A stretch of 64,000 nt of DNA, taken from Flammeovirgaceae bacterium BBD 1991-12. GTDB lineage: Bacteria; Bacteroidota; Bacteroidia; Cytophagales; Cyclobacteriaceae. Below are positions 15,330 to 23,660 of the stretch, piece after piece; within the stretch, counting starts at the first letter, position 1, and each line of letters opens with the position of its first letter. The notes below the pieces were generated by a model that searched no databases, had not been told where the DNA came from, and worked only from the letters and a program-made list of their open reading frames with translations. The stretch lies in NCBI GenBank assembly GCA_001657315.1, contig LYSV01000019.1, forward strand, positions 1 to 64,000, in the 5' to 3' direction. Position numbers and translations under genes: made by a program.

Positions 15330-16823
15330 TCACACTCCGGCCAGCGAGAGGTCAAATTGGGTAACGGACGAGCGATAGGCGCTTAACTGAACAGTTCCAT
15401 CGAGCTTGCCCAGGGCCAGCCTGACAGCATACAGTCCAAGCCCCGCTCCCATGGATTTGTGGGTTCCACGCTGGAACATTTTAAATATCCGGTTCTTCAC
15501 AGCCGGATTTATATTACCGCCGTTATCAATGACTGACAACTTCAATGAGTCGTTTTGCTTTTCAGCTGAGATCACGATTTCCGGTGAAGAATCAGTAGCC
15601 CCATGCTGGATAGCATTTTTTATTAACTCTCCTACAGCAAGTGTCAGAATTTCCCGATCCGTATTCAATGTGATATCGGAGATGTTTTCCATTCTCAGAT
15701 TTATGGAAGCATTCTCAATCTCGTACCGGAATTGCTTTTTGATATGATCCAGTACCTCGCGCAGCTCAAAAACTTCCCGTTTAAGCTTCTTGCTTTTGAT
15801 CTGATAAATAGCGTTGATACTTTTTATCCTGTCAATAAGTCTGTTGGCAGATTGGTTGATCATCCTGATCAGGGATTGGGTCTGAGGATCCCTGACATCA
15901 TATTGTGCAATGGTACACAACCCTTTTAATGTGGAAATAGGTCCCTGAATATCATGCGAAGAGCGGTAAAGGAATGTTTCCAGGTCTTTATTGGCCTTTA
16001 ATAAATCATGCGTTCGCTTTTTTACCTGTTTATCCAGGCTCCTGTTGCGGGCCTCTATCGTATTCTTGGCTTCTTCAAGCTTATCATTGTTCAGTTTTAT
16101 GAGCTCGCTCTGAAGCCGGATCTCCTCATTTTTTTCTTCCAAAAACTTTCTGGACTCCTCCTCTGCCCTCAGAGTACGGTTAACAAACGAATAAAGCAAC
16201 ATGGAAAAAGGGATCAGGATCACTAATGCCAGCAATGTGTTTCTCGCCAGAGAGCCCAGTGACTTTTGAATAAAAAAACTAATACTTTCGTCTACCTGCA
16301 GTAGTGCTACGGTAGATCCATTGGAATCCTTTACCGGAGCGTACGCTGATAACCAACGGCCATTTTCATCTTCATAGGAATCGAGTATTCCACCCTTTTC
16401 ATAGTTTTCCAGCAACTCTCCGGGGAACAACTCATAGTCGTGCCGGTAGTAAGGTCGCTCAGCAGAAGTGACCAAAAACTGGAACCTTTGAAGTTTCGCA
16501 TCATATACCATGGTATATACCGGGCTTTCCAGGTCATTGATCTGATAAATCCTCTTAAGCTGATCATGTATCTGCCTGTAAAGTGTGTCCTGACCACTAT
16601 CTGTTATATCATCTTTACGCAGGAAAGCCCTTTGAAGCTTCCGGAGCTTATCTCCGTCTACTTGTAGCGAGGCCGTGTAGGAAATAGCCTTTAATCTGCT
16701 TAAAACCTCGATTTTGGAACTTTTAACGTAGGAAAAATGGGCCTGGACTATGAAGTAGATCACTAACAGCACGATGGACGAAAATACCACCAATAGAATT
16801 TTATGCCTGCCGTGTAGTCGCAT
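15330..16823 (-). CDS. Sensor histidine kinase with extracellular sensor domain
   Basis: A 497-aa kinase. Helix 1 (8-27) and helix 2 (194-214) enclose a 165-residue periplasmic domain with a cache-like build (WLSAYAPVKDSNGSTVALLQVD). A coiled coil (215-275) leads to the DHp: RSSHDIQGPISTLKGL with H290. The ATPase domain has the N-box ELIKNAIQHG, G1 DNGGN (a slight departure from DNGIG) and G2 GAGLGLY. The H-box subtype is the same as in the TPR kinase at 2445-4538. No response regulator adjoins it, so it is an orphan kinase here. Confidence 0.92.
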   Translation of the reverse strand: MRLHGRHKILLVVFSSIVLLVIYFIVQAHFSYVKSSKIEVLSRLKAISYTASLQVDGDKLRKLQRAFLRKDDITDSGQDTLYRQIHDQLKRIYQINDLESPVYTMVYDAKLQRFQFLVTSAERPYYRHDYELFPGELLENYEKGGILDSYEDENGRWLSAYAPVKDSNGSTVALLQVDESISFFIQKSLGSLARNTLLALVILIPFSMLLYSFVNRTLRAEEESRKFLEEKNEEIRLQSELIKLNNDKLEEAKNTIEARNRSLDKQVKKRTHDLLKANKDLETFLYRSSHDIQGPISTLKGLCTIAQYDVRDPQTQSLIRMINQSANRLIDRIKSINAIYQIKSKKLKREVFELREVLDHIKKQFRYEIENASINLRMENISDITLNTDREILTLAVGELIKNAIQHGATDSSPEIVISAEKQNDSLKLSVIDNGGNINPAVKNRIFKMFQRGTHKSMGAGLGLYAVRLALGKLDGTVQLSAYRSSVTQFDLSLAGV

Positions 16824-17040
16824 AATAAAGCCAGCTATTCAGGGTTTTACTTAATAATGTATTCCCAAAGCCGGGTATGAGTAACCCCTGAAATACAGCT
16901 AATGAAGTGATATACACACTTTTACCGACTACCTCCAGGTGAAATTACTGATTTAGATGAAAACGCACAGAGAGGCAAAAACAGATGAGTCAGGTCAATA
17001 TACCATGTTTCTGTGCACCAATACCCTTATCCCTATGTTG

Positions 17041-18516
17041 CTAATATGCCCGGGCAAAAACCACTCTTCCTTTTGAGTCTTTCCCGCTGTAGATACATTT
17101 GCCTGCTTCCTCTCTGAAATCAAGCGGGATACATCGTATAGTGGCTTTGGTCTCTTCCTTGATCTTTTCTTCCGTTTCGGCGGTACCATCCCAGTGAGCC
17201 ATTACAAACCCTCCCTTATCATCCAGCACGCGCTTAAAATCGTCATAGGAATCCACAGAAGAAGTGCTCTCAGTCCTGAAATCATGTGCCTTGCGGTAGA
17301 TATTGGACTGAATATCTTTCAGTATAGTTTGAATGTATTCTGCAACACCTTCCACATTTTTAGTCTGCTTTTCTTTGGTATCACGGCGTGCTACTTCTAC
17401 AGTGCCTTCTTCCAGATCCCTTGGACCGATGGCCAGCCTTACAGGCACACCTTTTAGCTCGTACTCTGCAAATTTCCATCCCGGCGAGTTGGTCTCACGG
17501 TCATCAAATTTGACGCTGATATCCATGTCCCTCAATTGAGATTGAATATTGTCTGCCACTTCCCTGATGGAATTCAGCTGTTCTTCCGATTTAAAGATAG
17601 GAACGATAACCACCTGAATGGGAGCTAACTTAGGGGGCAGCACCAAACCGTCATCATCGGAATGCGCCATGATCAGGGCACCCATCAGTCGTGTACTTAC
17701 TCCCCATGAGGTACCCCAGACATAATCCTCTTTTCCATCCTTACCGGCAAACCGTACATCGAACGCTTTCGCGAAATTCTGACCCAGAAAGTGAGAGGTG
17801 CCTGATTGCAGCGCCTTCCCGTCCTGCATCAGGGCTTCGATACAGTAGGTGTCAATAGCGCCGGGAAAACGCTCACTTTCTGTCTTTACCCCTTTGATGA
17901 CCGGCGTAGCCATAAAATTCTCGGCGAAATCAGCATATACATCCAGCATTTGCATGGTTTCATCTTCCGCTTCCTGCCTGGTAGCATGGGCGGTGTGTCC
18001 TTCCTGCCATAAAAACTCCGCCGTACGCAAAAAAAGTCTCGTACGCATCTCCCACCTTACTACATTGGCCCATTGATTTACCAATATAGGCAGGTCACGG
18101 TATGACTGTATCCAGTTTCTGTAGGTACTCCAGATAACCGTTTCAGAGGTAGGCCGCACTACCAGTTCTTCCTCCAGTCTGGCCTCCGGGTCCACTACCA
18201 CACCACTGCCATCATCCGCATTTTTCAGTCTGTAATGCGTCACCACAGCGCATTCCTTGGCGAAACCTTCAACATGGTCAGCCTCACGGCTGAGGTATGA
18301 TTTGGGCACGAATAATGGGAAATAGGCATTGGAATGCCCGGTATCCTTAAACATTTTGTCAATGGCAGCCTGCATTTTTTCCCAAATGCTGAACCCATAG
18401 GGTTTGATCACCATACAACCCCGAACAGCGGAATGCTCCGCCAGATCTGCCTTTTTCACCAGCTCATTGTACCACTGAGAATAGTCCTCGCTGCGTTTGG
18501 GTAAGCCCTTAGCCAT
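17041..18516 (-). CDS. proS: Prolyl-tRNA synthetase (short, archaeal/eukaryote-like type)
   Basis: A 491-aa class II aminoacyl-tRNA synthetase charging tRNA-Pro in the cytoplasm. Motif 2 is recognisable ([20 protein letters not shown]), as is the PTSETVIW segment and the anticodon-binding domain (about 285-390). The editing insertion of bacterial-type ProS is absent and the protein ends in a C-terminal extension closing with FARAY, as in the short type. Most Bacteroidota carry this type. It is divergent from the Trp/Ser/Arg-rich gene; a TATATTTG -7 element lies about 50 bases upstream of its start. Confidence 0.97.
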   Translation of the reverse strand: MAKGLPKRSEDYSQWYNELVKKADLAEHSAVRGCMVIKPYGFSIWEKMQAAIDKMFKDTGHSNAYFPLFVPKSYLSREADHVEGFAKECAVVTHYRLKNADDGSGVVVDPEARLEEELVVRPTSETVIWSTYRNWIQSYRDLPILVNQWANVVRWEMRTRLFLRTAEFLWQEGHTAHATRQEAEDETMQMLDVYADFAENFMATPVIKGVKTESERFPGAIDTYCIEALMQDGKALQSGTSHFLGQNFAKAFDVRFAGKDGKEDYVWGTSWGVSTRLMGALIMAHSDDDGLVLPPKLAPIQVVIVPIFKSEEQLNSIREVADNIQSQLRDMDISVKFDDRETNSPGWKFAEYELKGVPVRLAIGPRDLEEGTVEVARRDTKEKQTKNVEGVAEYIQTILKDIQSNIYRKAHDFRTESTSSVDSYDDFKRVLDDKGGFVMAHWDGTAETEEKIKEETKATIRCIPLDFREEAGKCIYSGKDSKGRVVFARAY

Positions 18517-18564
18517 AAACTAGTTTGGTATGTTTTTTGTTATACATTAAGTGATAAACGGCGA

Positions 18565-18572
18565 CAAATATA
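18565..18572 (-). promoter_or_regulatory. Candidate -7 element for proS
   Basis: On the minus strand the bases read TATATTTG, an exact match to the Bacteroidota -7 consensus TAnnTTTG, placed 48 bases before the proS start codon. A matching -33 TTTG at 19-base spacing is not visible. Confidence 0.45.
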
Positions 18573-18593
18573 ATGATAATTATGTATCCGTTT

Positions 18594-18624
18594 TTTGGAA
18601 TTGTCGTTGAATAAATTATGTTTA
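18594..18624 (+). promoter_or_regulatory. Bacteroidota-type promoter (-33/-7) for the gene at 18645
   Basis: TTTG at 18594-18597, then 19 bases, then TATGTTTA at 18617-18624 (7 of 8 to TAnnTTTG). The spacing is exactly that of the known sigma-ABfr promoter. Transcription would start near 18630, leaving a leader of about 15 bases. Confidence 0.6.
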
Positions 18625-18644
18625 TATATTAAAACAGCTGTCCT

Positions 18645-20003
18645 ATGAATACCTACCATAAAATATACGCTCTGGTCACTCTGATGGTACTTTCGGCTAT
18701 TGCTACGGTATCCGCTCAGTCTGACGAATATGATCCGATGTATTTTGGCCCCAATGACCGCACGGTGAAAGAGAAAAAAGTAGCCAGGGAAAATGCCAAA
18801 ATTCAAAAAATAGAGGAAACTGCGCTTATAAACCCGGAGGAAAGCTATTCCCAGAAAAATGTAAATCCGGAGTACCTGGCAAAATACAGAGCGGATCAGG
18901 AAGAAAGTGATAAAGGAGATTCATATCGGGAAGATGAATACTTTGACGAAAGCTATAACGATCAAAATATCAATAACCTCCCTAACAATGCAGATGTAGT
19001 AGTCAGGGACAGGTTTGGTAATGTCACTTATTTTAACGATTTCAACGATGTATACTGGAGTGATCCCATGTTTTATCGTGGTTCGGCATTCGATCCTTTC
19101 TATGGACCGGGCTTCGGATTCAACCGGTGGAACCGATGGAACAGGTTTGGACCCCGCTGGTCAGTTAATGTAGGTTTCGGATGGAATTCATGGAACAGGT
19201 GGAACCGATGGAATACAGGTTTTGGGATAAGCTATGGCTGGGGTAATCCATGGGGATTTTATGATCCCTGGTTCTACGGAGGTGCAGGTTTCGGAGGTGC
19301 AGGTTTCTATGATCCATGGTTCTATGATCCTTTCTTCTGTCCTTCACCTTTCAGAAACAATGTTGTAGTGATCAACAATTCTGACACCCGGGGCACTCGA
19401 ACCATAAGAAGGGGAGTAAGCTCTTCAAGGGTAGCCGCAGCGGACAGGTCGGCAACGAGAAGAAGCAACACCGTATCGGACAATGTGGTGGCAAACGGAA
19501 GATCAAACGGACGCGTTTCCAGCGGTACTACCAGAACAAGATATGCAAGTGAATCCGGCAGAAGCAGGTATACATCAAGAACTGCGGACAATGATAGCCA
19601 AAGCAGGTACTATCGCAGATCACGTTCAGGTAGCGATGAAAGTGCCGTTTCAAGGACAAGTAGTTCACAATCCAGCAGAAGTACCTATACCAACAGACGG
19701 TCTTCACGCTCAACTTCCAACTACTCGAGGGATTCACGATCCTATCAAAACAGTTCGAGAAGCCGATCCACTGGTTCGAACAGTTCCGGATACAATCGTT
19801 CCAGCCGTTCCCGGTCCAGCAGTAGCTTCAGCAGGCCGTCCAGCGGATCAAGATCGAGCAGCTATAGCAGACCATCCAGTGGATCAAGATCTTCAGGAAG
19901 CTATAGCTCTGGCTCTCGCAGCAGAAGCAGCGGCGTATCAAGATCCAGCGGAGGTTCCAGAAGCTCTGGAAGCAGAAGTTCATCAGGAAGAAGAAGAAAC
20001 TAA
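18645..20003 (+). CDS. Secreted low-complexity protein with Trp/Asn-rich core and Ser/Arg-rich tail
   Basis: A 452-aa protein, no family recognised. Residues 1-25 are a signal peptide ending ATVSAQ. Residues 26-130 are acidic and charged. Residues about 135-232 are extremely rich in Trp, Asn, Gly, Phe and Tyr, with the repeat NRWNRWNR and later YDPWFY twice. From about 260 to the end the chain is almost only Ser and Arg with Gly, Tyr and Asn, including the tandem unit SRPSSGSRSS. The protein is thus strongly bipolar: acidic front, aromatic middle, very basic tail. It may bind the surface, DNA or polysaccharide outside the cell (inference). The outer-membrane barrel follows after 33 bases. Confidence 0.85.
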   Translation: MNTYHKIYALVTLMVLSAIATVSAQSDEYDPMYFGPNDRTVKEKKVARENAKIQKIEETALINPEESYSQKNVNPEYLAKYRADQEESDKGDSYREDEYFDESYNDQNINNLPNNADVVVRDRFGNVTYFNDFNDVYWSDPMFYRGSAFDPFYGPGFGFNRWNRWNRFGPRWSVNVGFGWNSWNRWNRWNTGFGISYGWGNPWGFYDPWFYGGAGFGGAGFYDPWFYDPFFCPSPFRNNVVVINNSDTRGTRTIRRGVSSSRVAAADRSATRRSNTVSDNVVANGRSNGRVSSGTTRTRYASESGRSRYTSRTADNDSQSRYYRRSRSGSDESAVSRTSSSQSSRSTYTNRRSSRSTSNYSRDSRSYQNSSRSRSTGSNSSGYNRSSRSRSSSSFSRPSSGSRSSSYSRPSSGSRSSGSYSSGSRSRSSGVSRSSGGSRSSGSRSSSGRRRN

Positions 20004-20036
20004 ACTACCTGATATCAGGAGCTAAAAAGCACAGCC

Positions 20037-21554
20037 ATGAGAGATTTGAATAAGCTTATTGTAATAAGCATGGTAGGAGTATGTCTGAGCTTTGCCGGCT
20101 ATACTCAGGATGCGTCCGATTTCCCGGGCCTTGTCTTCGACCTCAGCCGGGCAAACAACGGCGGTAGCGCCCGAATACTGGGCCTTGGTGGAGCGCAAAC
20201 AGCCATAGGAGGAGATATCAGCTCGGTTTCATCGAATCCTGCCGGGCTGGGATTCTTCAACCGGTCTGAGGCATCCTTTAGCGCACAGTTCAATGGCATC
20301 AGTTCATCCTCTACCTACCTGGGAAGCACGGCCGATGACTCCAAACTCAATGTGAACCTGCCCAATCTGGGTGCGGTCATCAAAAGCGGCCGAAGCAGAG
20401 GAAAATGGAAAAGTCAGGCCTTTGGTATAAGCATTAATCGCATGGCAGACTTTCAGCGGAGAACTACATACGAAGGGAACACTTTCATTGAAATGTTCCC
20501 GGCTGATCGGCCGGCAGATTTTTTGGAATCAGCCACATTTGATACCGAGCTCAATGGAAATAACCCCGTTTTTTTCAGCGATTTTGCAGAACTTGCTTTT
20601 TCCATAGGCCTTACTGAAGTCTTTGAAGACGCCGACAATCCGGGTGAATTTTTTGTAGACAGGAATATATATGATACAGAAACCGGCGAGCCGGCATTAC
20701 CTGTGGAGGATTTCCCTACCCGTCAAAGAGAAACGGTAGATGTACGGGGGGCAAGTTCCCAGTTTAGCTTATCATATGGAGCAAATTACGATGATAAGAT
20801 CTATCTGGGAGGCGGTATAGGGATAGCCAGTTTCAATAAAGATGTGGAACGTATATTTACCGAGGCACCTACCAGATCTGACCTGTCAGAACTTCGGCTG
20901 ACGGACGTCTACGAACAAAGCGGCATAGGGATAAACGCCACACTTGGCATAATGGCACGACCGGTGAATCCAGTATTGTTAGGGTTGAGCTACACCACTC
21001 CTACCTATTACAGTGTCTCCCAAACCCAGGAACTGGAACTTACCGCCCAGTTTAACGATGGTGAATTTTTCCCGGCATCTATTCTTTACCCGGATTTTGA
21101 CTACAACGTTACTGCCCCCTCAAGGTTGAGAGGAGGAGCTTCCTTCTTTTTCAACAAGAACGGATTCATTACCGGTGAGGTGGAATATGTGGATTACGGC
21201 GGTGGCAGATTATCCGGAGCTGATGACGGCGAATCATTTGACGGGGATAATCGGGTCATTGATAATTTCAACCAAACTTTCAACTTTAGAGTAGGTGGAG
21301 AATATCGATATGACATTTTTCGGTTACGCGGAGGATTTGCCTACCTTGATGACCCTTTTGATGATGACCTCGACGAGACAGAAACCCAGATCACCTTCGG
21401 AGCTGGTATCAGAAAAAAGGAGTTTTATGTTGACCTCGCTGTGGCCAGTGTAAACGGGCCTGAGTCACAGATAAGCCCATATCCCGGGGCGCCACTGGCT
21501 ATTGTGGAGAACGACAACATGCGGGTTACCTTTACTGTGGGGTTCACTTTTTAG
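20037..21554 (+). CDS. Outer-membrane beta-barrel protein (OmpP1/FadL-like)
   Basis: A 505-aa protein with a signal peptide (1-23) and the N-terminal signature GGDISSVSSNPAGLGFF (about 60-76), typical of the OmpP1/FadL/TodX barrel group. Alternating strands follow and the C-terminal strand ends VTFTVGFTF, with phenylalanine last as expected for Bam-dependent insertion. FadL-type barrels move hydrophobic molecules across the outer membrane; the substrate here is unknown. It starts 33 bases after the Trp/Ser/Arg-rich secreted protein and is probably co-expressed with it, so the pair may act together at the cell surface. Confidence 0.88.
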   Translation: MRDLNKLIVISMVGVCLSFAGYTQDASDFPGLVFDLSRANNGGSARILGLGGAQTAIGGDISSVSSNPAGLGFFNRSEASFSAQFNGISSSSTYLGSTADDSKLNVNLPNLGAVIKSGRSRGKWKSQAFGISINRMADFQRRTTYEGNTFIEMFPADRPADFLESATFDTELNGNNPVFFSDFAELAFSIGLTEVFEDADNPGEFFVDRNIYDTETGEPALPVEDFPTRQRETVDVRGASSQFSLSYGANYDDKIYLGGGIGIASFNKDVERIFTEAPTRSDLSELRLTDVYEQSGIGINATLGIMARPVNPVLLGLSYTTPTYYSVSQTQELELTAQFNDGEFFPASILYPDFDYNVTAPSRLRGGASFFFNKNGFITGEVEYVDYGGGRLSGADDGESFDGDNRVIDNFNQTFNFRVGGEYRYDIFRLRGGFAYLDDPFDDDLDETETQITFGAGIRKKEFYVDLAVASVNGPESQISPYPGAPLAIVENDNMRVTFTVGFTF

Positions 21555-22111
21555 TGGTTATTAAAGACTGGTTTCTCTACTGGTTGGTCTCAATAGATCT
21601 ATTTTATTTACTTCCACGGTAAATGCAAATCTCAAAATGAGCAGTTTTTGCTGAGTTTTGGGGTTTTAACTTCGGTTTTAATCCCACACGCCTGCGGGAA
21701 GGGGCACCTGTCCGCTGTACAAGATTTTGGCAGACGGGAAAGAAAAAACATCACCACCAAAAGCCATTTTCCCGGCGGAACGTGCTTCCCGGCCCTTATA
21801 GGCCGCTCACCCAAAGGCTTCAAAGTCTCTCTTTCAGCAAGCTTTCGGAATGGACGTCCTCCCTCCAATTGTTAACAGAATTTTCAAGGATACCCTCAAC
21901 AGCTTTGATGAGCATCGGAGGAATGGTTCTCAACAAAAACAAGGGAATATAAACTGAATCTTATTTCCTACTTTGGGCTTTTCATTTGCAGCTACCAATC
22001 GTGGCTTAAGTTCCTGCAAAAGTCAATCATTTTAATCAACTCCCAAAAGCCCCGGAATTTTCGGGATAAAAAAAATCCCGGTCATTTCTGGCCGGGATCT
22101 ATCTTTAAGTG
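21555..22111. other. Intergenic gap between convergent genes
   Basis: About 557 bases between the FadL-like gene (plus) and tonB (minus). A GC-richer block at about 21680-21870 has overlapping open frames on both strands but no recognisable protein character. The last 45 bases before tonB contain its terminator. No terminator with a T-run is visible after the FadL-like gene. The block may be a relic of an inserted sequence. Confidence 0.5.
22067..22098 (-). terminator. Rho-independent terminator of the tonB operon
   Basis: On the minus strand a stem formed by 22090-22098 and 22075-22083 (core ATCCCGG/CCGGGAT, one G-T pair, 6-base loop) is followed by eight U residues. It lies 14 bases beyond the tonB stop and would end the sprA-gcvH-vanZ-tonB transcript. 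Confidence 0.85.
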
Positions 22112-22786
22112 TTATCCTAATTTGAACGTGATAGGCAAAATAATTCGTTGCTTCACCGGTTTCCCACGTTGCTTCGGAGGGCTCCATTTGGGAGCACCCT
22201 GTATCACTCTTACGGCTTCTTCATCACAACCTGCACCAATACCTTTGACAGCCTGTACATCGGTTAAAGTTCCGTCTCTATCTACTACAAATTGCACATA
22301 TACCTTCCCTTCTATGCCCATTCTGCGTGCCTGAGCAGGGTATTTCATTTTCTTACCTACGTAATCGTAAAATGCCTGGTACCCCCCAGGAGGCATAGCA
22401 GGGTCTTCCACTATCTGGAAGATCTCATCGGCTACTTCTTCTTCCGGAGCTTCTTCTACTATTATATCTTCAATAACTTCTTCTTCTGTGATCTCAACAT
22501 CAAGATCCACCTCAATCTCTTCCTCGATTTCCTCTTCATCCGGGACTTCTATGATCTCCGGTTGCTGGATCTTTGGTGGAGGTGGTGGAGGTTGCTCTGT
22601 AGGAGGGATTTCCAACAGGTCTTCAAAATCATCCGTGACCTGGCCGAGGTCTACCAGCGATCCGTCGTCATACTTCTTATACTCAAAGGCAAACACCACG
22701 ATCAACATCGCAGAAAACAGGCCAATGTTAAAGAAAAGACCACCTTTTTTACCGAGATCCGCTGACTCGTTCTTTTTAGCTTCCAT
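22112..22786 (-). CDS. tonB: TonB family energy transducer
   Basis: A 224-aa protein with one N-terminal membrane anchor (about 17-35), a short proline run (IPPTEQPPPPPPK) and a long acidic Glu/Val/Ile linker (75-130) that would span the periplasm. A C-terminal TonB domain (about 145-224) shows YPAQARRMGIEGKVYVQFVV and ends LPITFKLG. It transmits proton-motive force from ExbB/ExbD to outer-membrane receptors; no exbBD lies in the window. The gene lies 72 bases downstream of vanZ. Clustering with sprA, gcvH and vanZ is a recurring order in Bacteroidota (from memory). Confidence 0.93.
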   Translation of the reverse strand: MEAKKNESADLGKKGGLFFNIGLFSAMLIVVFAFEYKKYDDGSLVDLGQVTDDFEDLLEIPPTEQPPPPPPKIQQPEIIEVPDEEEIEEEIEVDLDVEITEEEVIEDIIVEEAPEEEVADEIFQIVEDPAMPPGGYQAFYDYVGKKMKYPAQARRMGIEGKVYVQFVVDRDGTLTDVQAVKGIGAGCDEEAVRVIQGAPKWSPPKQRGKPVKQRIILPITFKLG

Positions 22787-22858
22787 TCAATAATAGGTCT
22801 TAGTCCAAATTAGTTTAGAGTGTTACTTTCAAATATACAAAACTTTCGATCAAAATGT

Positions 22859-23227
22859 TCATTGTTCGAATAGCTTATTGTGCAAATAAAACAACGCAAC
22901 GCCCAAAAAAGATCCAATAATATTTGCCACTGCATCATAAAGCTCCATCCCTCTGTCAGGTATGAAACTCTGCATAAACTCAATAAGGAAACCGTAAATT
23001 ATCGCTATTAAGGAACCTGTGACAGCATACCGGAAGGCTTTACCACCTCTACCGGCTCTTTTGTATAACCCTGTGATCAAAAGGTAGGACTGGACGAGAA
23101 ATATACCGGCATGCCCCAGTTTATCGTAATCAAAGAGGCCAATATCAGGTACGGATTTTCCCGGTGTAAGTGTGAGTACCAGAATAAGAAGAGCCCAGGC
23201 CAGGGCTCCTATCAGGTATTTGTTCAA
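22859..23227 (-). CDS. VanZ-like family membrane protein
   Basis: A 122-aa protein with four predicted transmembrane helices. The KLGHAGIF segment after the first loop and the FLIEFMQSFIPDRGMELYD segment are typical of VanZ-like proteins, whose conserved residues line one membrane face. The biochemical role of the family is poorly known; VanZ itself gives teicoplanin resistance, but chromosomal relatives such as this one are unlikely to be dedicated resistance genes. It is 2 bases downstream of gcvH, so the two are coupled. Confidence 0.88.
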   Translation of the reverse strand: MNKYLIGALAWALLILVLTLTPGKSVPDIGLFDYDKLGHAGIFLVQSYLLITGLYKRAGRGGKAFRYAVTGSLIAIIYGFLIEFMQSFIPDRGMELYDAVANIIGSFLGVALFYLHNKLFEQ

Positions 23228-23229
23228 TT

Positions 23230-23610
23230 TCAGCTGCCTGTTAACTCTTTATATTGCACTGCATCCAGAAGATCATCCATGTTGGCGTCAGCTGCTATTG
23301 AGATCTTTATCATCCATCCTTTTTCGTACGGATCTTCATTGACAAGCTCCGGAGAGGACTCCAGTTCTGTATTGAATTCGACCACTGTACCCTTAATGGG
23401 CATAAAAAGATCAGAAACGGTTTTTACAGCTTCTACTGTGCCAAAAACATCGCCCTGTTCTACTTCTTCACCCTCTGTTTCGATCTCTACATAAACGATA
23501 TCACCAAGCTCACCCTGAGCGAAGTCGGTTATGCCTATAATAGCGGTATCACCATCTATTTTTACCCATTCATGATCTTTCGTGTACTTTAAGGATTCCG
23601 GTATATTCAT
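23230..23610 (-). CDS. gcvH: Glycine cleavage system H protein
   Basis: A 126-aa lipoyl-carrier protein of normal family length. The lipoylation site is K63 in VEAVKTVSDL; the N-terminal KYTKDHEWVKIDG and the C-terminal NEDPYEKGWMIKI are also typical. It shuttles the methylamine group between the P, T and L proteins of the cytoplasmic glycine cleavage complex, none of which lies in this window. It lies between sprA and vanZ, which recurs in Bacteroidota although no metabolic link with secretion is evident. Glycine made by the Kbl pathway at 48349-51007 could feed it. Confidence 0.97.
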   Translation of the reverse strand: MNIPESLKYTKDHEWVKIDGDTAIIGITDFAQGELGDIVYVEIETEGEEVEQGDVFGTVEAVKTVSDLFMPIKGTVVEFNTELESSPELVNEDPYEKGWMIKISIAADANMDDLLDAVQYKELTGS

Positions 23611-23660
23611 GTTAGAAATTTTACGGCCAAAATTACATTCTTTTTTGGAATGCCGAAATT

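Noticed and set aside
19483-20025. 180-codon open frame overlapping the Ser/Arg-rich tail
   Set aside because: It is the +1 shadow of a repetitive Ser/Arg coding region, where biased codons suppress stops in other frames; it has no independent start signal or family character.
21632-21875. Overlapping frames on both strands of the GC-richer block
   Set aside because: Both are open because of base composition; neither translation resembles a known protein.
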